From Candidatus Uhrbacteria bacterium (lineage in GTDB: Bacteria; Patescibacteriota; Patescibacteriia; JACQSD01), in NCBI GenBank assembly GCA_016206165.1, contig JACQSD010000073.1, positions 1-9,871 on the forward strand: a stretch of DNA of 9,871 nucleotides. Direction: 5' to 3'. A program made the translations under genes and the position numbers. The stretch's first letter is position 1. The number at the start of each line of letters is the position of its first letter. The notes beneath the pieces were generated by a model. That model did not search any database. It was not told where the DNA came from and saw only the letters and a list, made by a program, of their open reading frames with translations. Below are positions 6,891-9,871 of the stretch, in pieces.

Positions 6891-7436
6891 ATGGAGCAAA
6901 ATGAATTCGATCTTATTTCTGCGGCGCAGCAGGGAAGTAAGGATGCATTCCTTGCATTGTATCGTCAGCATGTGGATGTGCTCTACCGAACACTCCTTGC
7001 GCGGATTGGGCACAAAGAGACCGTGGAGGATGTCGTACAGGAGACGTTTCTTCGTGCGATCGCGGCGCTCCCATCGTTTACGCCTCGACGCACCGCATCA
7101 TTTCGAGCCTGGCTTTTTCGGATTGCGATGAATTTGTACATTTCGCAGTATCGAAAGCAGAGGAGAGTAACGACTGTTGATCCAGAGACGTTATCTGCAC
7201 TTGCGGATAATGCGCCCGGGGGAGCCGGGCTCGGTTTCGCCGGGGATTTTGATACTGTTCATGTGCGGCGAGAAATTGAGAAACTTGAAGAGAAAGAACA
7301 AGAAATTATTACACTGAGATATTTTTCGGAACTATCGTATGAGGAGATTGCGTCAGCACTTGGGATGAGTGTGAGTGCAGTCGGAGTGCGGCTGCATCGA
7401 GCGTTGAAGAGATTAAAGGGGAAATTAGGAGATTAG
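6891..7436 (+). CDS. ECF-type RNA polymerase sigma factor
   Basis: Small extracytoplasmic-function sigma-70 factor that would direct RNA polymerase to a dedicated promoter set. From ATG 6891 it is 181 aa, typical of the family. Region 2 spans about 18-92, with VEDVVQETFLRAI (45-57) and FRAWLFRIAMNLYISQYRKQ (71-90) as the core-binding and -10 recognition parts. A Gly/Ala-rich linker (about 100-122) joins it to region 4 (about 128-178), which ends in a helix-turn-helix with LSYEEIASALGMSVSAVGVR. GTG 6873 is a possible earlier start. Neither start has a Shine-Dalgarno; TATAAC at 6876-6881 looks like a -10 placed for a nearly leaderless transcript. The following gene encodes a two-helix membrane protein, the usual position for an anti-sigma factor. 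The target promoters cannot be told from this window. Confidence 0.95.
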   Translation: MEQNEFDLISAAQQGSKDAFLALYRQHVDVLYRTLLARIGHKETVEDVVQETFLRAIAALPSFTPRRTASFRAWLFRIAMNLYISQYRKQRRVTTVDPETLSALADNAPGGAGLGFAGDFDTVHVRREIEKLEEKEQEIITLRYFSELSYEEIASALGMSVSAVGVRLHRALKRLKGKLGD

Positions 7437-7454
7437 GATACTCAAGAATTGAGG

Positions 7455-7596
7455 TATACCCTGTAGTGAAACTTCGCCACGTCTGCCTTCGGCATGACGT
7501 TCCGGGGTTTACCGGGGTACTGAGAAGAAAGAATAATACGAGCGTTATTCGTCAGTTGATCCGCAAGGATCAGGCGAAGTTCTACTACAGGGTATG
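7455..7596. repeat. nested palindrome (multi-branched hairpin) at the sigma/anti-sigma junction
   Basis: Positions 7456-7478 and 7573-7595 are inverted copies that pair over 23 positions with a single 2-nt mismatch. Inside, ACGTC.TGCC pairs with GGCA.GACGT (7479-7500, TTC loop), CCGG pairs with CCGG (7502-7515), GAATAA with TTATTC (7531-7550), and TGATCC with GGATCA (7557-7572) around a GCAA tetraloop. The first and last inner stems directly abut the outer stem, as in a coaxially stacked multiway junction. The right arm overlaps the first ATG of the next gene. It could be a non-autonomous palindromic (REP-like) element or a structured regulatory RNA. Confidence 0.85.
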
Positions 7597-8202
7597 TATT
7601 TTTGGAAACGGAAAATAAAAGAAATGCCGGATGATCTCAAAGTGGTTGAGGAGCGTTTGCGTATGCACGCAGAAAAGACCGCGGGGCCGTCGGATGAATT
7701 TCAAGGGCGGCTTGAAGCACGACTTGACATCGCGTGGCAGCAACGGCAGCGGAGCGCGTTGCATTCCCGTGTGTTCACGTTTATCCCACAGGTTGCCATT
7801 GGCTGTGCGGTCGTTGTTCTCGCATTTGTATCAGCAAACCTAACGACAATATCTTTGCAGGCGCCAGAACACATAGACGAACCGAAACAGCCGCCAGCCA
7901 TCAAACAACAAGAGATGCCAACACAGGAGCGTATGCCGCAGAAATTTTTTAACGCATTTGCACCATCGCTTGAATCAGCAATGAAACCCGATGCTCCATC
8001 GGAAGAACGCATTATTCCGCGTGCCGTACCACACGATGCATTTGGAGACACAACGCCACTTGCCCGAACGTCGGCATTCGCTACAACGACGGATGTACCA
8101 GACACATCAGTCATATTTGCATTCAGGTTTCTTGCATATCTATGTGGACTTGGGATTTTGTGGATACTTACACGACTTTTATATCACCGTTTACGGAAGT
8201 AA
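7594..8202 (+). CDS. two-helix membrane protein, probable anti-sigma factor
   Basis: The 202-aa protein has a charged N-terminal part (about 1-60) containing DLKVVEERLRMHAEKTAGPSDEF-like sequence, which resembles the start of many sigma-adjacent membrane proteins in this group. A first hydrophobic segment spans about 62-82 (IPQVAIGCAVVVLAFVSANL). A Pro/Glu/Ala-rich, presumably outer loop (about 90-170) follows, then a second hydrophobic segment (about 172-194) and a basic tail. There is no zinc-binding HxxxC motif of ZAS-type anti-sigma factors. The function is inferred from its place directly after the sigma gene. ATG 7594 lies within the right arm of the palindrome with AGGG only 1 nt before it, so ATG 7624 (MPDDLKVVEE, 192 aa) may be the real start. 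Translation could be restrained by the 23-bp stem, which would set the sigma to anti-sigma ratio (inference). Confidence 0.7.
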   Translation: MYFWKRKIKEMPDDLKVVEERLRMHAEKTAGPSDEFQGRLEARLDIAWQQRQRSALHSRVFTFIPQVAIGCAVVVLAFVSANLTTISLQAPEHIDEPKQPPAIKQQEMPTQERMPQKFFNAFAPSLESAMKPDAPSEERIIPRAVPHDAFGDTTPLARTSAFATTTDVPDTSVIFAFRFLAYLCGLGILWILTRLLYHRLRK

Positions 8203-8253
8203 CCCCAGTACTAAAGCTCAAAGATGAACCCACATCATTAATAACTCCCCCAG

Positions 8254-8276
8254 CCCCTCTTACAGTAAGAGTGGGG
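8254..8276 (+). promoter_or_regulatory. hairpin over the holA ribosome binding region
   Basis: CCCCTCTTA (8254-8262) pairs with TAAGAG and GGG (8266-8275) across a 3-nt loop, with one bulged T. The right arm (GAGTGGGG) is the only Shine-Dalgarno-like sequence before the holA ATG at 8282 and ends 5 nt from it. The stem would occlude it. There is no T-run, so this is not a typical terminator. Confidence 0.45.
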
Positions 8277-8281
8277 ACAAT

Positions 8282-9304
8282 ATGATCTTCTTTCTTCATG
8301 GTGCGGACACATTTCGGTCGCGCCAAAAACTGCATGAGGTAAAAGAAAAATTCGTGCGAGAGGTGGATCCTGCTCGTACAAATCTTGTCGTGCTCGATGG
8401 CGCAACGATGAAGAGTGAAGATTTTCGGAATGCAGTGTCTGCGATGTCCATGTTTGTGCGGAAACGCATGGTCGTGGTTGAACGTTTGCTCGAGCACGGA
8501 AAGAAAGATGTGCAAGAGGGCGTTGCGGAGTATCTTGAGAGCAAGGAGTTTCCCGATGAGCATATTATTATATTTTGGGAAGGGAAGAGCACAGAATCAA
8601 AAAATCACAGAATCAAAAAAATAGTGTCAAAAAAAAGGGGGCTAGCAGCTAGCAGCAAGCAGCAAGCAGCAACGGTTGCGCTGTTGCCGCTACTGCTACG
8701 GCAGAAATATGTGCAGGAGTTTACACTGTTATCAGGAATACAGCTCGTGCAATGGATTCAGGCCCACATCAAAGAGGTTGATGGCACCATTGAAACGAAA
8801 GCGATCGACGAACTTGTCATGCGCATCGGGGGCGATCTTTGGCGCATGGATCAGGAGATACAGAAACTCGTTGCCTATCGGAATAAAGAACGGATCACAA
8901 GCGCCGATGTACAGGAACACGTGCATGGCATGTTTGAAGAAAAGATTTTTGCGCTTTGTGATGCATTGGGGACACAAGAACGTGGGCGCGCACTCACATT
9001 GATACGCGCTGAACTTACGCATGGGGTACATCCACTCTATCTCCTCACGATGATGGTACGGCATTTTCGTATTCTCCTCATGGTGCGTGAGGGTTTAGAT
9101 ACAGGGGGAACCGAAAAAAGCCTTGCGACCACACTCGCACTCCATCCATTTGTCCTCGGGAAGGCAGTACGGCAGGTAGCACTCTACACGCGCGAGCGAT
9201 TGCGCGCCATCTACGGAAGACTTTTTGTGATTGAACGAAAGCTCAAAACAACTCCAGAAGATCCAGAAGCACTATTCACTGCATTCGTCGCAGGGCTTGT
9301 ATAA
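8282..9304 (+). CDS. holA: DNA polymerase III subunit delta
   Basis: HolA is the clamp-loader subunit that opens the beta sliding clamp. The 340-aa product starts MIFFLHGADTFRSRQKLHE, the typical delta N-terminus, followed by the strand/helix pattern VVLDGATMKSEDFRNAV, the RMVVVERLL segment and EHIIIFWEGK of its first domain. The middle region contains AIDELVMRIGGDLWRMDQEIQKLVAY (about 175-200), the usual delta signature, then FALCDALGTQERGRAL and PLYLLTMMVRHFRILL in the C-terminal oligomerisation domain. Residues about 102-131 (from KSTESKNHRIKK to SSKQQAA) are an insertion encoded by two tandem-word tracts between the first and second domains, and are Lys/Ser/Gln-rich. The 79-nt gap upstream holds a hairpin but no obvious terminator for the preceding gene. 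Its TAA overlaps the next palindrome. Confidence 0.95.
   Translation: MIFFLHGADTFRSRQKLHEVKEKFVREVDPARTNLVVLDGATMKSEDFRNAVSAMSMFVRKRMVVVERLLEHGKKDVQEGVAEYLESKEFPDEHIIIFWEGKSTESKNHRIKKIVSKKRGLAASSKQQAATVALLPLLLRQKYVQEFTLLSGIQLVQWIQAHIKEVDGTIETKAIDELVMRIGGDLWRMDQEIQKLVAYRNKERITSADVQEHVHGMFEEKIFALCDALGTQERGRALTLIRAELTHGVHPLYLLTMMVRHFRILLMVREGLDTGGTEKSLATTLALHPFVLGKAVRQVALYTRERLRAIYGRLFVIERKLKTTPEDPEALFTAFVAGLV
8589..8621 (+). repeat. octamer tandem repeat inside holA
   Basis: GCACAGAA, TCAAAAAA, TCACAGAA and TCAAAAAA follow with an 8-nt period. This is the same word family as polA site A; 8590-8608 is identical to polA 2340-2358. It encodes STESKNHRIKK in the variable linker after the first domain. 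Confidence 0.85.
8640..8672 (+). repeat. AGCAGCA heptamer tandem repeat inside holA
   Basis: Imperfect 7-nt copies GCTAGCA, GCTAGCA, GCAAGCA, GCAAGCA and GCAAC. It encodes LAASSKQQAAT, about 20 nt after the octamer tract, so holA carries two different tandem words side by side. Confidence 0.8.
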
Positions 9305-9481
9305 GACTGCATAAAATCACGAGCTGTCGCCTGCGTCATTGTCCGGCAGAGCCGTCCCACTGACGCGGGGCGATTCTCCGGACTTGGTCTTCGCTCCGCT
9401 CCTCGCTCACTGTAGTGTTATACTACAGCTCGCTCGGTGCTCGCTCCAGACCTTCGCATCTCGTCGATTTTCTACAGTCTT
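9303..9481. repeat. second nested palindrome, between holA and rpsT
   Basis: Outer arms AAGACTG...AAAATC...ACGAG (9303-9323) and CTCGT.GATTTT...CAGTCTT (9460-9481) pair except for a 3-nt internal mismatch and one bulge. Inside, 9327-9338 pairs with 9361-9373 (one bulge). GGTCT/AGACC (9386-9390/9448-9452) encloses CGCTC-rich sides and a perfect CTGTAGT/ACTACAG stem (9410-9416/9422-9428). GTCCGG (9341-9346) and CCGGAC (9378-9383) offer an alternative pairing. The left arm overlaps the holA TAA. The plan resembles the palindrome at 7455-7596, and both contain CTGTAGTG and ACTACAG. Confidence 0.8.
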
Positions 9482-9490
9482 TAATGGATA

Positions 9491-9528
9491 ATCAAAAACT
9501 CCTCGGCAGTCGCCGAGGAGTTTTTGAT
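9491..9528. terminator. bidirectional intrinsic terminator for holA and rpsT
   Basis: A perfect 17-bp stem (9491-9507 with 9512-9528) surrounds a 4-nt loop. Its A-rich left side and T-rich right side give U-rich tails on both strands (TTTTTGATTTATTATTT on plus, TTTTTGATTAT on minus). It sits between convergent holA and rpsT, only 4 nt past the rpsT stop, and can end both transcripts. Confidence 0.95.
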
Positions 9529-9531
9529 TTA

Positions 9532-9783
9532 TTATTTCACGAGGCGCATGAGGCGACCCTTTTGGCGTGCAGCGGTATTTGGTTTGATGATGTGTTTGCG
9601 AACTGCTTTATCGATTGTTTTTTGGAAATGAAGAATTACCGTTTTTGCGTCAGTCGATTTATCAGCAATAAATTTTCGCACTTGCTTTTCAAGCGTTTCG
9701 AGATGCCGAAAAACATTCGTGTTACGCGCGGTACGTTTCTTTGTTTGTCGAAGCGCTTTTTCGGCAGCGTGTTTAATGGGCAT
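9532..9783 (-). CDS. rpsT: 30S ribosomal protein S20
   Basis: S20 is a primary-binding protein of the 30S subunit that contacts 16S rRNA early in assembly. The 83-aa product begins MPIKHAAEKALRQTKKRTAR and ends KPNTAARQKGRLMRLVK. Both the basic N-terminal helix and the NTAARxKSRL-type C-terminal signature are diagnostic of S20, and the length is typical. An upstream in-frame TTG would add 12 residues (MDTFCKRGPEYT), but S20 proteins start at MP/MA-IK, and that stretch is part of a palindrome. The gene is alone on the minus strand, convergent with holA, and ends at the shared terminator. A hairpin 9 nt before the ATG covers its likely Shine-Dalgarno. TATACT directly before the ATG may be a chance -10 match. 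Confidence 0.97.
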   Translation of the reverse strand: MPIKHAAEKALRQTKKRTARNTNVFRHLETLEKQVRKFIADKSTDAKTVILHFQKTIDKAVRKHIIKPNTAARQKGRLMRLVK

Positions 9784-9792
9784 AGTATATTC

Positions 9793-9818
9793 TGGACCCC
9801 TTTTGCAAAAGGTGTCCA
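9793..9818 (-). promoter_or_regulatory. 26-bp palindrome over the rpsT ribosome binding region
   Basis: Read on the minus strand, TGGAC.CCTTT pairs with AAAGG.GTCCA with one A/G mismatch; the centre is TTTTGCAAAA. AAAAGGGG (9804-9797), the only Shine-Dalgarno-like sequence, is buried in the 3' arm, 13 nt from the ATG. It could be an RNA switch for translation (S20 represses its own translation in E. coli) or a DNA operator. Confidence 0.6.
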
Positions 9819-9833
9819 ACCTCCAAAACCGCT

Positions 9834-9871
9834 GTGTCGCTTGCGGCGCGCTCCGCGATCCTCAGGGACAC
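9834..9871. repeat. hairpin at the window end, possibly cut
   Basis: GTGTC (9834-9838) pairs with GACAC (9867-9871), enclosing GCGG/CCGC (9843-9846/9853-9856). It is GC-rich and nested like the two larger palindromes, and the sequence ends exactly at the outer arm, so its full extent is unknown. No gene is evident in 9819-9871. Confidence 0.4.

Noticed and set aside
6867..6893. Nuclease and sigma genes are in the same frame, separated only by TGA, suggesting a read-through fusion or a TGA-as-glycine code
   Set aside because: Both products are complete at their own ends, and an extracytoplasmic nuclease fused to a sigma factor makes no sense. The other genes use TAA or TAG normally, and no gene here contains an internal TGA.
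7455..7596. tRNA or other standard RNA gene in the spacer
   Set aside because: There is no TTC-loop consensus, acceptor-stem spacing or CCA end. The 23-position outer arm is far longer than a tRNA acceptor stem.
9303..9481. Insertion sequence with terminal inverted repeats
   Set aside because: It encodes no transposase and no flanking target duplication was found. At most it is a non-autonomous palindromic element.

Overview
The window looks like a stretch of a Patescibacteria/CPR chromosome, most likely Parcubacteria-like. The grounds are indirect: the short lysine/arginine-rich S20 start, the HolA N-terminus (MIFFLHGADTFRSRQKLHE), an ECF sigma factor followed by a two-helix membrane protein, tight spacing, and many nested palindromes and short tandem words in and between genes. 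TGA acts as an ordinary stop (orphan gene, nuclease gene), which argues against the TGA-as-glycine CPR lineages. The lineage is inference; no 16S rRNA or other marker is present.

Layout. (1) 1-1635: a GC-rich gene with very uniform C/G-ending codons (346-1485) encodes an unrecognised protein. It is preceded by a hairpin-rich leader and followed by a structured trailer and a textbook terminator (1593-1635). (2) 1655-6148: polA (5' nuclease, 3'-5' exonuclease and polymerase, all with key residues) and, 3 nt later, polX (X-family polymerase plus PHP domain), a likely two-gene DNA synthesis/repair operon. (3) 6133-6240: an AT-rich inverted repeat made of heptamer-like words, which also encodes the end of PolX. 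(4) 6258-8202: a membrane-anchored staphylococcal-type nuclease, an ECF sigma factor and a two-helix membrane protein that is probably its anti-sigma. A roughly 140-nt nested palindrome lies between the sigma and anti-sigma genes. (5) 8282-9304: holA, the clamp-loader delta subunit. (6) 9303-9528: a second nested palindrome and a perfect bidirectional terminator between convergent holA and rpsT. (7) 9532-9783 (minus): rpsT, with a hairpin over its probable ribosome binding site, then the edge of another palindrome at the window end.

Three genes (polA, polX, holA) serve DNA replication and repair. All three carry in-frame tandem 7- or 8-nt words at loops between conserved motifs, as if the same kind of small repeat had been inserted repeatedly into essential genes without destroying them. 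The nuclease-sigma-membrane protein group looks like an envelope-linked regulatory unit. The most unusual signals are the codon-biased orphan gene with structured untranslated regions, the nested palindrome at the sigma/anti-sigma junction, and the tandem words inside replication genes.
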